Below, piece after piece: positions 7,895 to 16,552 of a stretch of 64,000 nt of DNA. Under the pieces are notes generated by a model. That model did no database searches. It saw only the letters and a program-made list of their open reading frames with translations, and was not told where the DNA came from. The position numbers were made by a program, and so were the translations under genes. The stretch spans positions 15,234-79,233 of the forward strand of contig JAZUPA010000076.1 in NCBI GenBank assembly GCA_045604945.1, given 5' to 3'. How positions within the stretch are numbered: the first letter of the stretch is position 1; every line of letters begins with the position of its first letter. The DNA is from JAISGQ01 sp045604945. Lineage in GTDB: Bacteria > Bacillota > Clostridia > Oscillospirales > Acutalibacteraceae.

Positions 7895-8932
7895 GTGCCG
7901 TCATTGGAAATGGGCGTTGATGTTGGTATAGATCTTGGCACATCAATGGTTAAAATATTTACACCCGACAGGGGCATTGTGCTCAAGGAGCCTGCTGTTG
8001 TCGCAGTTGACAGGGATACAAACGAGATTCTTGCAATCGGCACCGATGCCTACAGAATGCTCGGTCGCACCTCTGACAGAATTGCCGTTGTATATCCTCT
8101 TAAAGACGGTGTTATCTCCGATTATGACCTTGCAGAAGCAATGCTGACTGCGCTGGTTCGTCTAGTGTGCGGAAACAAGATATTCATGCCGCGAGTAGTT
8201 GTGTGCGTTCCCATCGGCATTACCGAGGTCGAAAGACGTGCGGTAGTCGATGCGCTCAGAGCGGCGGGAGCAAGAAAAGTATGTCTTATTGACGAGGTTA
8301 TTGCCGCAGCCCTCGGTGCAGGGCTTGATATTTCTCAGCCCTTCGGACAGATAGTCTGTGATGTGGGCGGCGGTACGGCAGATGTAGGTATTATCTCTCT
8401 TAATAATACTGTTGTTTCTACCTCTGTAAAGCATGCAGGCAATAAATTTGACGATGCAATCATAAAGCAGGTCAGAAGAGATCACAATCTTATCATAGGA
8501 CCTCGAACTGCTGAGAATCTTAAAAAGGAAATCGGCGGAGTTGTTCCAAGAGATAAGCTGCTGACCTCCATCATAAAGGGCAGAGATGCAAGAAGCGGCA
8601 TGCCAAGACAGGCGGAAGCCACTTCCGATGAGCTTATCGAAGCTCTTGAGGAGCAGTGCATTTACATCTGCAGAGCAATCCAGAGCGTTATAGAAGATGC
8701 ACCTCCTGAGCTTGTAGCTGACCTTTATGACCACGGTCTTGTTCTCACAGGCGGCAGCGCTATGCTCTACGGTCTTGATAAGATGATTTCAAGAAAAACA
8801 AGACTTAACGTATATGTTGCTCATGATCCGCAGAGCTGTGTTGTTTCAGGTACCGGCAAGGCGATTGCCTTTATAGATACAATGGACGAAGTCGAGCTTG
8901 TAACCTCACCTCTGGACATATATTCGTACTGA
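7895..8932 (+). CDS. mreB: Rod shape-determining protein, MreB/Mbl family
   Basis: 345-aa bacterial actin homologue that polymerises under the membrane and guides lateral wall synthesis. ATPase motifs: phosphate-1 GIDLGTSMVKIF (near the N-terminus), phosphate-2 DVGGGTADVGII (about 155) and the adenosine motif LTGGSAMLYGLD (about 285). Starts: GTG 7886 is too close to the AGG of the RBS; GTG 7895 has AAAGGTAGG at good distance and is preferred; ATG 7910 is possible. mreC/mreD are not adjacent, so this may be the Mbl or MreBH paralogue; the symbol is provisional. Confidence 0.85.
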   Translation: MPSLEMGVDVGIDLGTSMVKIFTPDRGIVLKEPAVVAVDRDTNEILAIGTDAYRMLGRTSDRIAVVYPLKDGVISDYDLAEAMLTALVRLVCGNKIFMPRVVVCVPIGITEVERRAVVDALRAAGARKVCLIDEVIAAALGAGLDISQPFGQIVCDVGGGTADVGIISLNNTVVSTSVKHAGNKFDDAIIKQVRRDHNLIIGPRTAENLKKEIGGVVPRDKLLTSIIKGRDARSGMPRQAEATSDELIEALEEQCIYICRAIQSVIEDAPPELVADLYDHGLVLTGGSAMLYGLDKMISRKTRLNVYVAHDPQSCVVSGTGKAIAFIDTMDEVELVTSPLDIYSY

Positions 8933-8935
8933 TTC

Positions 8936-8965
8936 AAACGGCAGGAAAATATCCTGCCGTTTTTG
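8936..8965 (+). terminator. Terminator after the mreB-like gene
   Basis: AAACGGCAGG pairs with CCTGCCGTTT, followed by TTT. Confidence 0.85.
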
Positions 8966-8985
8966 GTTTATACGTTGATGATATC

Positions 8986-9013
8986 TTGAAAGTAGATTTT
9001 TCTGTGGTATAAT
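8986..9013 (+). promoter_or_regulatory. Promoter of glpK
   Basis: TTGAAA (8986-8991), 16 bp, TATAAT (9008-9013), 33 bp before the start. Confidence 0.65.
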
Positions 9014-9045
9014 GTAAAAAATATCAAATTTCGGGAGGCGTTTTT

Positions 9046-10545
9046 ATGCCTGATAAAAAATATATAATGGCTATGGACCAGGGAACAACCAGTTCCAGAT
9101 GCATAATTTTTGATACAGATGGCAAGGCCGTCGGCAGCTATCAGGAGGAGTTTGAGCAGATTTTCCCTCAGCCGGGCTTTGTTGAGCACAATCCCATGGA
9201 GATTCTTTCATCTCAGATGAATTCTGCCAGAATGGCAATGAGCGATGCGGGAATCACAGCTGATGAAATTGCTGCAATAGGAATTACCAACCAGCGTGAA
9301 ACAGTAATTGCATGGCAGCGCTCAACGGGCAAGCCCGTATATAATGCCATTGTATGGCAGTGCCGACGCAGTGCGCCTTTCTGTGAGAAGCTCAAGGCTG
9401 ACGGCACTGCGGACTATATAAAAGAGAAAACAGGTCTTATTATAGACGCCTATTTCTCCGGTACCAAAATGAAGTGGATACTTGATAATGTGCCTGAAGC
9501 AGGACGGCTCAATGAAGAGGGAGACCTTTGCTTTGGTACAGTTGATTCCTGGCTTCTCTGGAATCTTACAGGGGGAAAGGTTCACGCAACCGACATCACC
9601 AACGCTTCGCGCACGATGCTTTTTGACATTCATAAGAGAGACTGGGATGATAAGCTTCTTGACATTATGGGTGTCAGAAGAGAATCACTGCCTGAAGTCA
9701 GGGCAAGTGCAGGATATTTCGGAACAAGTGTTGAATCCATACTGGGTGCGGAAATTCCCATTACAGGCATTGCAGGAGACCAGCACGCGGCGACCTTCGG
9801 TCAGTGCTGCTTTGAAGAAGGCAGCGCAAAGAACACCTATGGCACAGGCTGCTTTATTCTTATGAATACAGGAGACAAGCCTATAGTTTCCGAAAGCGGA
9901 CTTCTGACAACAGTCTGCTGGCAGCTGGGAGACAAGGTTACATATGCTCTTGAGGGCAGTGCCTTCAATGCAGGCAGTGCGATAAAGTGGCTTCGCGATG
10001 AGCTTCATATAATTGAATCTCCGCAGCAGGCAGATGCCTTTGCTGAGGAAGTCGATAACAGCTACGGCCTCAGCTTTGTTCCTGCCTTTACAGGTCTGGG
10101 TGCGCCTTACTGGGATATGTATGCAAGGGGTGTTCTGCTTGGAATAACCCGAGGAACTTCGAATAAGCATATTGCCCGCGCGGTGCTTGAAAGTATAGCA
10201 CTTCAGTGCTACGACCTTTTCAGAGCTATGGAAAAGGATTCAGGCATCAGCCTTACAGAAATCAAGGTTGACGGCGGGGTAAGCAACAGCCGCTTTGTAA
10301 TGCAGCTGCAGGCAGACCTGCTGGGTCTTGATGTTGTAAGACCTTCCTTTGTTGAAACTACTGCTCTCGGTGCTGCGTATTTTGCAGGAATCGGTGCAGG
10401 TATCTGGCACGACCTTGAGGAGCTGCGCTCTGTATGGGAGCTTGGCAGACGTTTTGAACCTTCCGTCAGCCGCGAAGCTGCTGAAAAACAGATACAGCTC
10501 TGGCACAGAGCCGTTGAACGCAGCATGAGCTGGGTCGGCGAATAA
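9046..10545 (+). CDS. glpK: Glycerol kinase
   Basis: FGGY-family kinase, 499 aa, that phosphorylates glycerol to sn-glycerol 3-phosphate for catabolism or lipid synthesis. MAMDQGTTSSRCIIFD at the N-terminus binds phosphate. TNQRETVIAW (about 82), GIAGDQHAATFGQCCF (about 240) and the late KVDGGVSNSRFVMQLQADLL (about 405-424) are GlpK signatures. The loop where several Gram-positive GlpKs carry a His phosphorylated by HPr (YHFYG-type) reads SAGYFGTSV, with no His, so that activation is probably absent. glpF and glpD are not adjacent. GGGAGG precedes the ATG. Confidence 0.95.
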   Translation: MPDKKYIMAMDQGTTSSRCIIFDTDGKAVGSYQEEFEQIFPQPGFVEHNPMEILSSQMNSARMAMSDAGITADEIAAIGITNQRETVIAWQRSTGKPVYNAIVWQCRRSAPFCEKLKADGTADYIKEKTGLIIDAYFSGTKMKWILDNVPEAGRLNEEGDLCFGTVDSWLLWNLTGGKVHATDITNASRTMLFDIHKRDWDDKLLDIMGVRRESLPEVRASAGYFGTSVESILGAEIPITGIAGDQHAATFGQCCFEEGSAKNTYGTGCFILMNTGDKPIVSESGLLTTVCWQLGDKVTYALEGSAFNAGSAIKWLRDELHIIESPQQADAFAEEVDNSYGLSFVPAFTGLGAPYWDMYARGVLLGITRGTSNKHIARAVLESIALQCYDLFRAMEKDSGISLTEIKVDGGVSNSRFVMQLQADLLGLDVVRPSFVETTALGAAYFAGIGAGIWHDLEELRSVWELGRRFEPSVSREAAEKQIQLWHRAVERSMSWVGE

Positions 10546-10567
10546 TTATTCCTGCTACAAAAACCGA

Positions 10568-10596
10568 TTGAAATACCCTGAATGCTCTGATATAAT
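10568..10596 (+). promoter_or_regulatory. Promoter of the membrane protein - nrdG pair
   Basis: TTGAAA (10568-10573), 17 bp, TATAAT (10591-10596). Confidence 0.7.
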
Positions 10597-10620
10597 TTAA
10601 GGTGAAATGAGGTGTATATA

Positions 10621-11514
10621 TTGGTTACTCCAAAATCAATAAAGACTACAGCCAAGGCGCAGCTTTCGCGAAACTGGTTCAAGGCGTTTGTAGCCATGGG
10701 ATTTCTTCTTATGGCATCCCTCAGCATCTATCTTGCTGAGCAGCTTATTAATTCGCTCCTTTCAGGTTACGGCATCATAAAGGAAATATCTATTTCCGAC
10801 GAGGCACTGGATGGTATAGGCAGCTTTTCTGCTGAGATAGTAAGTGCTGTTACCAGCGATTCCTTCATGCTCAGCGGTATGATCATGCTGTTATTCCTGC
10901 TTGTGAGATTTGTTATCCTTTCGCCGCTTGAAATGGGCGAGACCAAGTGGTATTACAGCGTGGCAAAGGGTTCAAGAACCCATCTGAGAAAGATGTTCTT
11001 CTATTTTGGCTCCAACGAAGGATATATTTCACTTGTTTTCTTTAAAATAGGTCAGCTGATACGTCAGATAGCATACGGTCTGGTGGCTTTTCTTGCTGCT
11101 ATTGCCGCACTGAGCCTTTCGATCTATCAGTTTACAATCTATTACAACAGCGGAATTGAGGAAGATATGCAGAAGGCGTTTCTTTATCTGGCTGTTACCG
11201 CTGTACTTGCCTTGCTTGGCGTTGTACTTTATGTACTTCTCATGCTCAAATATTTCCTTGCTGAATATCTTTTTGCTTCAATGAACGATTTTGGCGGCGG
11301 ATTCAGACAGATCAACTCCTGCTTTGCCCGCTCCAAGGAGCTTATGTCGGGGCAGACAGGCAGAGTTATAGCGCTTATTATAAGCTTTATTCCTCTTATG
11401 ATCTCATGTATTCTTATTTTCCCAATTCTGTATGTGTACCCCTATATGAAAGCTTCTCTTGCTGCTCTTGCCAGAACAATTATCAAGGAAGCTCGAAACG
11501 ACGATAACAAGTGA
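10621..11514 (+). CDS. Uncharacterised multi-pass membrane protein, DUF975-like
   Basis: 297 aa with five to six hydrophobic segments (about 20-45, 80-105, 145-170, 182-212 and 240-268) and a basic N-terminus. The cytosolic loop after the second helix (EMGETKWYYSVAKGSR) and overall layout recall DUF975-type proteins; function unknown. GTG 10612 overlaps the RBS. TTG 10621, seven bases after GAGGTG, fits best. nrdG begins 17 bp downstream, so the two are probably co-transcribed, without an obvious functional link. Confidence 0.6.
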   Translation: MVTPKSIKTTAKAQLSRNWFKAFVAMGFLLMASLSIYLAEQLINSLLSGYGIIKEISISDEALDGIGSFSAEIVSAVTSDSFMLSGMIMLLFLLVRFVILSPLEMGETKWYYSVAKGSRTHLRKMFFYFGSNEGYISLVFFKIGQLIRQIAYGLVAFLAAIAALSLSIYQFTIYYNSGIEEDMQKAFLYLAVTAVLALLGVVLYVLLMLKYFLAEYLFASMNDFGGGFRQINSCFARSKELMSGQTGRVIALIISFIPLMISCILIFPILYVYPYMKASLAALARTIIKEARNDDNK

Positions 11515-11531
11515 TAATCGGAGGTACTACT

Positions 11532-12038
11532 GTGAGCAGAATCAAGCTTTCGGGAATTGAGCCCGAGTCGATTGTGGACGGACCGGGATTCCGTTTTGTA
11601 CTTTTCACTCAGGGATGCAGACACAACTGTGAGGGGTGTCATAATCCTCAGACACACGATCCTGAGGGAGGATATTTTGAGGAAACTGACAATCTCATTC
11701 CTCAGATTCAGAAAAATCCGCTTATAAAGGGAATTACCTTGTCAGGCGGCGAGCCCTTTGACCAGGCAGAAGCGCTGCTGGATTTTGCAGAAAAGGTCAG
11801 AGCCCTTGGATACAGTATTTTTGCATACAGCGGATATACCTTCGAGCAGCTGCTTGAAGGCGGCAAAACCAGGGAAGCATGGATAAAGCTTCTTGAGATG
11901 TGCGACACTCTTGTCGATGGACGTTTTGAAATCAGCCAGCGCAGTCTGGAGCTTGTTTTCAGAGGTTCACGCAATCAGAGAATAATCGACGTTAAGAAAT
12001 CTCTGGAAGCGGGAAAAGTTATAGAAGCCAATATATAA
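11532..12038 (+). CDS. nrdG: Anaerobic ribonucleotide reductase activating protein
   Basis: Radical SAM protein, 168 aa, that installs the glycyl radical on the class III reductase NrdD. The cluster motif is C-x3-C-x2-C in GCRHNCEGCHNP, preceded by DGPGFRFVLFTQ. GITLSGGEPFDQ (about 64) is the SAM-contacting GGE motif. CGGAGGT (11519-11525) points to GTG 11532 rather than GTG 11511, which overlaps the previous stop. nrdD usually neighbours nrdG but is not in this window. Indicates anaerobic dNTP synthesis. Confidence 0.93.
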   Translation: MSRIKLSGIEPESIVDGPGFRFVLFTQGCRHNCEGCHNPQTHDPEGGYFEETDNLIPQIQKNPLIKGITLSGGEPFDQAEALLDFAEKVRALGYSIFAYSGYTFEQLLEGGKTREAWIKLLEMCDTLVDGRFEISQRSLELVFRGSRNQRIIDVKKSLEAGKVIEANI

Positions 12039-12039
12039 A

Positions 12040-12080
12040 AAATCAGCAGAACTTGAGAAATCCAAGTTCTGCTGAAAAAT
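12040..12080. terminator. Bidirectional terminator between nrdG and the convergent gene
   Basis: TCAGCAGAACTTG pairs with CAAGTTCTGCTGA, flanked by A-runs on the left and AAAAATT on the right. It can terminate both strands. Confidence 0.85.
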
Positions 12081-12601
12081 TAGAACGAAGTCAATATGAC
12101 TGCCACAAGGATAGCGAGCATTCCGAGAGCGAGGGGGACAGCACCCTTTTTGCCCTTCTTGATGAGCACTGCGCCGAAAATGACAGCACTGGCGCCGAGC
12201 ACGATTCCGATAAAAGGCAGATAAGCTTTTGCTGCCTGCCAGGCGTAAGCCTTGCTGTCAACGAGCATTTCAACACAGGAAAGAATGAAAGCTATCGCTA
12301 CAGAAGCGCCGCCCCAGATAACAGCCAGCTTTTCAGAGTTCGGCTTCTTTTTCTCACCTGCGGCAGCTTTTGCAGGTGCAGCAGGCTCTTCCTTCTTTAC
12401 CTCAGCAACAGGCTGCTTTTCAGGTGCCTTTTCTTCTTTGGGCTGAGCTTTCTCTTCAGGCTTTGTATCATCGGTCTTTTCGTACTTTACCTCAGGATCG
12501 AATTCCTTTGCAATAGCCTCGTCATCGTAAGCTTCCTTGCCCTCGAGTCTGGCTCTTGCTTTAGTCAGCTCTTCCAAAAACTTCTCTTCAAAGTTTTCCA
12601 T
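12080..12601 (-). CDS. Uncharacterised membrane protein with charged N-terminal half
   Basis: 173 aa. The N-terminal half is hydrophilic, with acidic helices (FEEKFLEELTKARARLEG) and then a Lys/Glu/Pro/Ala-rich disordered segment (about 50-92). The C-terminal half has three hydrophobic helices (about 95-115, 122-145 and 150-172). No family recognised. The start used (MENFEEKF) has AAAGGCGGTG upstream; earlier in-frame starts read through the promoter region. Divergent from deoC with overlapping promoters. Confidence 0.7.
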   Translation of the reverse strand: MENFEEKFLEELTKARARLEGKEAYDDEAIAKEFDPEVKYEKTDDTKPEEKAQPKEEKAPEKQPVAEVKKEEPAAPAKAAAGEKKKPNSEKLAVIWGGASVAIAFILSCVEMLVDSKAYAWQAAKAYLPFIGIVLGASAVIFGAVLIKKGKKGAVPLALGMLAILVAVILTSF

Positions 12602-12613
12602 AATACACCGCCT

Positions 12614-12642
12614 TTGAATCTTTTTTCTTATAATATCATAAT
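12614..12642 (+). promoter_or_regulatory. Possible promoter of the deo operon
   Basis: TTGAAT (12614-12619), 17 bp, CATAAT (12637-12642), overlapping the minus-strand promoter of the divergent gene. Confidence 0.45.
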
Positions 12643-12658
12643 AAAAATCAAATATCAA
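12630..12658 (-). promoter_or_regulatory. Promoter of the divergent membrane-protein gene
   Basis: On the minus strand: TTGATA (12658-12653), 17 bp, TATTAT (12635-12630). Confidence 0.6.
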
Positions 12659-12679
12659 TAAAAAATCGGGGTTGATTAT

Positions 12680-13357
12680 ATGGAGTTTGATATCAAAAGA
12701 ATCCTTTCCGCCTGTGACCATACCTTGCTGAGACAGGATTGCACATGGGAGGAAATCAGAAAAATCTGTGATGAGGGAATGGAATACGGTACAGCTTCCG
12801 TATGTATTCCTGCTTCATTCGTAAAACGCGCATCAGAATATGTGGGCGGCAGAATTCCTGTCTGTACGGTTATCGGATTTCCAAACGGCTATTCGACTGC
12901 TGCAGTCAAATGCTTTGAAACCGAGGATGCTGTCAAAAACGGCGCGGATGAAATCGATATGGTTATTAACCTCGGAGACCTGAAAGAAGGAAACTATGAA
13001 AGAATCCTTGATGAAATCAACCTTGTCAAGGATGCATGCGGAGGAAAACTACTGAAGGTTATTATAGAAACATGCCTTCTGACTGATGAGGAGAAGATCA
13101 GAATGTGCGAAACTGTCAGCGCTTCCAAAGCTGACTTTATCAAGACTTCCACAGGTTTCTCAAAAGGCGGAGCGACGGCAGAGGACATCAGTCTTTTTGC
13201 AGAGCATGTTGTCAGACCGCTTAAAATCAAGGCTGCAGGCGGTATTGCCACCCTTGAGGATGCACAGCTCTTCCTGAGCCTCGGCGCGGACAGACTAGGC
13301 ACCAGCAGAATTATCAGGCTGGCTGCTGAATATATCAAAAACAGGAAAGGAGAATAA
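12680..13357 (+). CDS. deoC: Deoxyribose-phosphate aldolase
   Basis: 225-aa class I aldolase that cleaves 2-deoxyribose 5-phosphate to glyceraldehyde 3-phosphate and acetaldehyde. Typical segments: SVCIPASFVKRA (about 41), VCTVIGFPNGYST (about 60), EIDMVINLGDLKEG (about 93), FIKTSTGFSKGGAT, whose Lys forms the Schiff base (about 153), and KIKAAGGIATLEDA (about 180). First gene of deoC-deoD-deoA, two bases before deoD. Confidence 0.95.
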   Translation: MEFDIKRILSACDHTLLRQDCTWEEIRKICDEGMEYGTASVCIPASFVKRASEYVGGRIPVCTVIGFPNGYSTAAVKCFETEDAVKNGADEIDMVINLGDLKEGNYERILDEINLVKDACGGKLLKVIIETCLLTDEEKIRMCETVSASKADFIKTSTGFSKGGATAEDISLFAEHVVRPLKIKAAGGIATLEDAQLFLSLGADRLGTSRIIRLAAEYIKNRKGE

Positions 13358-13359
13358 TT

Positions 13360-14070
13360 ATGCCTACAGCACACAACAAAGCCAATGTCGGAGACTTTGC
13401 AAAAACAGTTCTTATGCCGGGAGACCCTCTGAGAGCAAAATATATTGCAGAAACATATCTCGAAAATTGCAGGCTTGTCAATAATGTAAGAGGTATTCAT
13501 GGCTATACAGGAACATATAAGGGCGTGCCTGTATCGGTTATGGCAAGCGGCATGGGAATGCCCTCAATCGGAATCTACAGCTATGAGCTGTTTTCCTTTT
13601 ATGAAGTTGAGAATATCATCAGAATCGGCTCAGCAGGAGCTATCAATACAGATGTTCATGTAAGAGACATTGTGGTCGGCATGGGCGCCTGCACAAATTC
13701 AAATTTTGCTTCTCAGTACAAGCTGCCTGGAACCTTTGCGCCGATTTGCAGCTACAGTCTTCTTGAGAAGATAACCGAAAACTGCAAGAGCCACGGTGCA
13801 AGATACCATGTGGGAAATATTCTCTCTTCTGATACCTTCTACAACGCAGATGAAACCGCAACAGAGCGTTGGGCGAAGATGGGGGTTATGGCAATAGAAA
13901 TGGAAGCTGCTGCACTTTATATGAATGCAGCACTGCTAGGTAAAAACGCAATCGCAATCTGCACTATTTCAGACCATATCCTCACAGGGGAGGAGCTTTC
14001 TGCGGATGAGCGCCAGACATCCTTTGGCCAGATGATGGAGATTGCCCTTGACACTGCGATTTCACTGTAA
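13360..14070 (+). CDS. deoD: Purine-nucleoside phosphorylase
   Basis: 236-aa trimeric/hexameric-type phosphorylase that cleaves purine (deoxy)nucleosides to base and (deoxy)ribose 1-phosphate. VLMPGDPLRAKYIAETYL (about 18-35) and GMGMPSIGIYSYEL (about 65) are typical. MAIEMEAAALYMNA (about 178) is the nucleoside-binding segment, and ISDHILTGEE (about 205) carries the catalytic Asp. RBS AAAGGAG overlaps the deoC stop. Confidence 0.95.
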   Translation: MPTAHNKANVGDFAKTVLMPGDPLRAKYIAETYLENCRLVNNVRGIHGYTGTYKGVPVSVMASGMGMPSIGIYSYELFSFYEVENIIRIGSAGAINTDVHVRDIVVGMGACTNSNFASQYKLPGTFAPICSYSLLEKITENCKSHGARYHVGNILSSDTFYNADETATERWAKMGVMAIEMEAAALYMNAALLGKNAIAICTISDHILTGEELSADERQTSFGQMMEIALDTAISL

Positions 14071-14082
14071 GGAGATAGCCTT

Positions 14083-15384
14083 ATGAGAATGTATGATGTC
14101 ATACACAGGAAAAGAAACGGCGGAGAACTCAGCGACGAAGAAATCTACGAAGTAATAAAGGGTTATACAAACGGAGAGATTCCTGATTATCAGATGTCAG
14201 CGCTCTGCATGGCGATATTCTATATGGGTATGACCGACAGAGAAACCGCTGTTCTTACCGATGCAATGGCTAAATCAGGTGATACCCTTGACCTGTCAGA
14301 GCTTGGCGGTGCTACTGTTGACAAGCACTCAACAGGCGGGGTAGGTGATAAGACCACTCTTATTGTAGCACCCCTGGTGGCATCCCTTGGAGGCATTACT
14401 GCAAAAATGTCAGGCAGAGGTCTTGGACACACAGGCGGAACCATAGACAAGCTTGAATCAATTCCGGGTTTCAGAACAGAAATGAGTTCAGATGAATTTA
14501 TGTCAACTGTTAAAAACAACGGAATTGCAGTAATTGGACAGAGCAAGAACCTTGCGCCTGCTGATAAGATGCTCTATGCACTGAGGGATGTTACCGCAAC
14601 AGTTGACAGCCTTCCGCTTATCGCATCCAGCATTATGAGCAAGAAGCTGGCGTCCGGTGCCAGATCGATTGTACTTGATGTAAAGGTCGGCAGCGGAGCG
14701 TTTATGAAGACCGTAGAGGATGCCCGAGCTCTTGCCGAAAAGATGACTGACATTGGCAAACGCAATGGCAGAAATGTGCGTGCTGTGCTTACAAATATGG
14801 ATGAACCGCTGGGCTTTGCAGTGGGAAACAGCGTTGAAGTTATAGAGGCGCTGGAGGTTTTGAAGGGTAAAGGACCTGATGATCTTCGAGAGGTGTGTCT
14901 TACCCTTGCAACTGAGATGCTTTGCCTTGTTCATGGATGGAACAGAGAAGAAAGCCGTAACAAAGCCGAAAATTCATTGTTAAGTGGATTGGCTTTACAG
15001 GTATTTAAGTCTTGGATTGAAACTCAAGGCGGAGATTTGAGCTATATTGAAGACATTACACGCTTTTCAAAATGTAAATTCACAATACCTGTTACAGCTG
15101 AAGAGTGCGGCTATGTATCATCGATCAATGCCGAGGAAGTTGGTGGCTGTTCTGTGCTGCTGGGAGCAGGCAGAGCGAGTAAGACGGATGAGATTGACCA
15201 TGCTGCAGGCATCATTCTTAAAAAGAAGGTCGGAGATAGAATCGAGAAGGGTGATGTTATCGCTGAGCTTCTTACAAACAGAGAGGATGTAATTTCATCT
15301 GCCACTGAAAAGCTTCTTTCAGCGTATACAACAACGCCGGATAAAGTCACAGCAAAACAACTTATCATCGACATAATAAGTTAA
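14083..15384 (+). CDS. pdp: Pyrimidine-nucleoside phosphorylase
   Basis: 433-aa phosphorylase that cleaves thymidine, deoxyuridine or uridine to base and sugar 1-phosphate. Signatures: DKHSTGGVGDKTTL (about 83), KMSGRGLGHTGGTIDKLE (about 108) and SGAFMK in the mid-domain. The C-terminal domain is complete. Length fits PdpA/DeoA. Together with deoC and deoD it feeds deoxynucleoside sugars into central metabolism. A short internal stretch (about 14930-15110) uses TTA/TTG/CAA codons that are rarer in its surroundings. Confidence 0.94.
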   Translation: MRMYDVIHRKRNGGELSDEEIYEVIKGYTNGEIPDYQMSALCMAIFYMGMTDRETAVLTDAMAKSGDTLDLSELGGATVDKHSTGGVGDKTTLIVAPLVASLGGITAKMSGRGLGHTGGTIDKLESIPGFRTEMSSDEFMSTVKNNGIAVIGQSKNLAPADKMLYALRDVTATVDSLPLIASSIMSKKLASGARSIVLDVKVGSGAFMKTVEDARALAEKMTDIGKRNGRNVRAVLTNMDEPLGFAVGNSVEVIEALEVLKGKGPDDLREVCLTLATEMLCLVHGWNREESRNKAENSLLSGLALQVFKSWIETQGGDLSYIEDITRFSKCKFTIPVTAEECGYVSSINAEEVGGCSVLLGAGRASKTDEIDHAAGIILKKKVGDRIEKGDVIAELLTNREDVISSATEKLLSAYTTTPDKVTAKQLIIDIIS

Positions 15385-15417
15385 CATAATTTCTAAAAAT
15401 TTATCGTAATCAAAATA

Positions 15418-15463
15418 AAACCTCCTGCATATATTTTATGGACATGAAATATGCGGGAGGTTT
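15418..15463 (+). terminator. Hairpin after pdp carrying the RBS of the next gene
   Basis: AAACCTCCTGCATAT... pairs with ...ATATGCGGGAGGTTT over about 15 contiguous pairs plus extensions. The 3' arm contains GGGAGG, the Shine-Dalgarno site of the S1-domain gene starting at 15469. The T-run is weak (TTTATCAT). Confidence 0.7.
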
Positions 15464-15468
15464 ATCAT

Positions 15469-16392
15469 ATGAAAAAATATCTGCCTGAGGGAAGGCTTAT
15501 AAGTACACCTGAAAATATCAGTGCGCTTTCATCCTGTGCTGCACTTGCAACAGCAATGACAGAACGAAGGATTCTCGAAGCAAGAGCAGTGCTTTGTGAC
15601 GGCAGACATAATCTTATTGTTGATCTGGGATGCATGAAGGGTGTTATCAAGCGTGAAGAGGGTGCAAGGGGTATTGCTGAGGGTAAGGTGCGTGATATTG
15701 CGGTGATTTCGCGGGTCGGGAAACCCGTCTGCTTCTATGTTGAAAGCATTACTTCCGATTCAAACGGTGTTCCTTATGCTCTGCTTTCGAGAAGGGCTGT
15801 GCAGGAAGACTGCGTCAGAAATTACATAGACAGGCTTGTATCAGGGGATGTAATTGATGCGACAGTTACCCATCTTGAGCCCTTCGGTGCTTTTGTTGAT
15901 ATCGGCTGCGGTCTGCCTTCCATGGTGAGTATTGACCTGATTTCCGTTTCGCGCATAGCTCATCCCCGTGACAGGCTTTCGGTTGGAATGGAAATACGCG
16001 CTGTTGTCAAAAGCAATGAGTGTGACGGGCGTGTTGTGCTGTCACACCGCGAATTACTCGGCACATGGAGTGAAAATGCCGCTCGCTTCAAGGTCGGAGA
16101 GACTGTTACAGGGGTTGTTCGTTCTATTGAAGAATACGGTATCTTTGTTGAGATTGCGCCTAATCTGGCGGGTCTTGCAGAGAGCAGGGAGGGAGTATGC
16201 ATCGGTCATTTTGCAAGTGTGTATATAAAAAGCATTATCCCTGAACGAATGAAGGTAAAGCTTGTGCTGGTTGATACCTTCAGAGCAGATGCAGCCCCAT
16301 CGGCACCTGATTATTTCTTTCACGGCGATCATATTGATTCATTCTGTTACTCTCCAAAGGAATGTGATCGGATTATTGAGACAATTTTCTGA
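15469..16392 (+). CDS. S1-domain RNA-binding protein
   Basis: 307 aa, probably a ribosome- or RNA-associated protein. A unique N-terminal region (about 1-120) is followed by two S1 OB-fold domains. The first (about 123-192) begins GDVIDATVTHLEPFGAFVDI. The second (about 205-275) begins GETVTGVVRSIEEYGIFVEI. Two domains distinguish it from full-length ribosomal protein S1. GGGAGG nine bases before ATG 15469 decides the start; it lies inside a hairpin. A strong terminator follows. Confidence 0.85.
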   Translation: MKKYLPEGRLISTPENISALSSCAALATAMTERRILEARAVLCDGRHNLIVDLGCMKGVIKREEGARGIAEGKVRDIAVISRVGKPVCFYVESITSDSNGVPYALLSRRAVQEDCVRNYIDRLVSGDVIDATVTHLEPFGAFVDIGCGLPSMVSIDLISVSRIAHPRDRLSVGMEIRAVVKSNECDGRVVLSHRELLGTWSENAARFKVGETVTGVVRSIEEYGIFVEIAPNLAGLAESREGVCIGHFASVYIKSIIPERMKVKLVLVDTFRADAAPSAPDYFFHGDHIDSFCYSPKECDRIIETIF

Positions 16393-16398
16393 TTTTAC

Positions 16399-16441
16399 CG
16401 CCTCTTTTTGCTTCTTTTTCTGCAAAAAGAGGCGTGTTTTT
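16399..16441 (+). terminator. Terminator after the S1-domain gene
   Basis: CGCCTCTTTTTGC pairs with GCAAAAAGAGGCG (13 bp), followed by TGTTTTT. Confidence 0.9.
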
Positions 16442-16462
16442 ATAATTTTATACATGAATATA

Positions 16463-16491
16463 TTGTGTATATACATTCTGTGTGCTATAAT
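16463..16491 (+). promoter_or_regulatory. Promoter of the nusB-recN operon
   Basis: TTGTGT (16463-16468), 17 bp, TATAAT (16486-16491), 61 bp before nusB. Confidence 0.6.
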
Positions 16492-16552
16492 AATTAAGTA
16501 TGATACGCCTTTGAAAAACACGCATAAATATAAGCATCTGGAGGATTTTACC

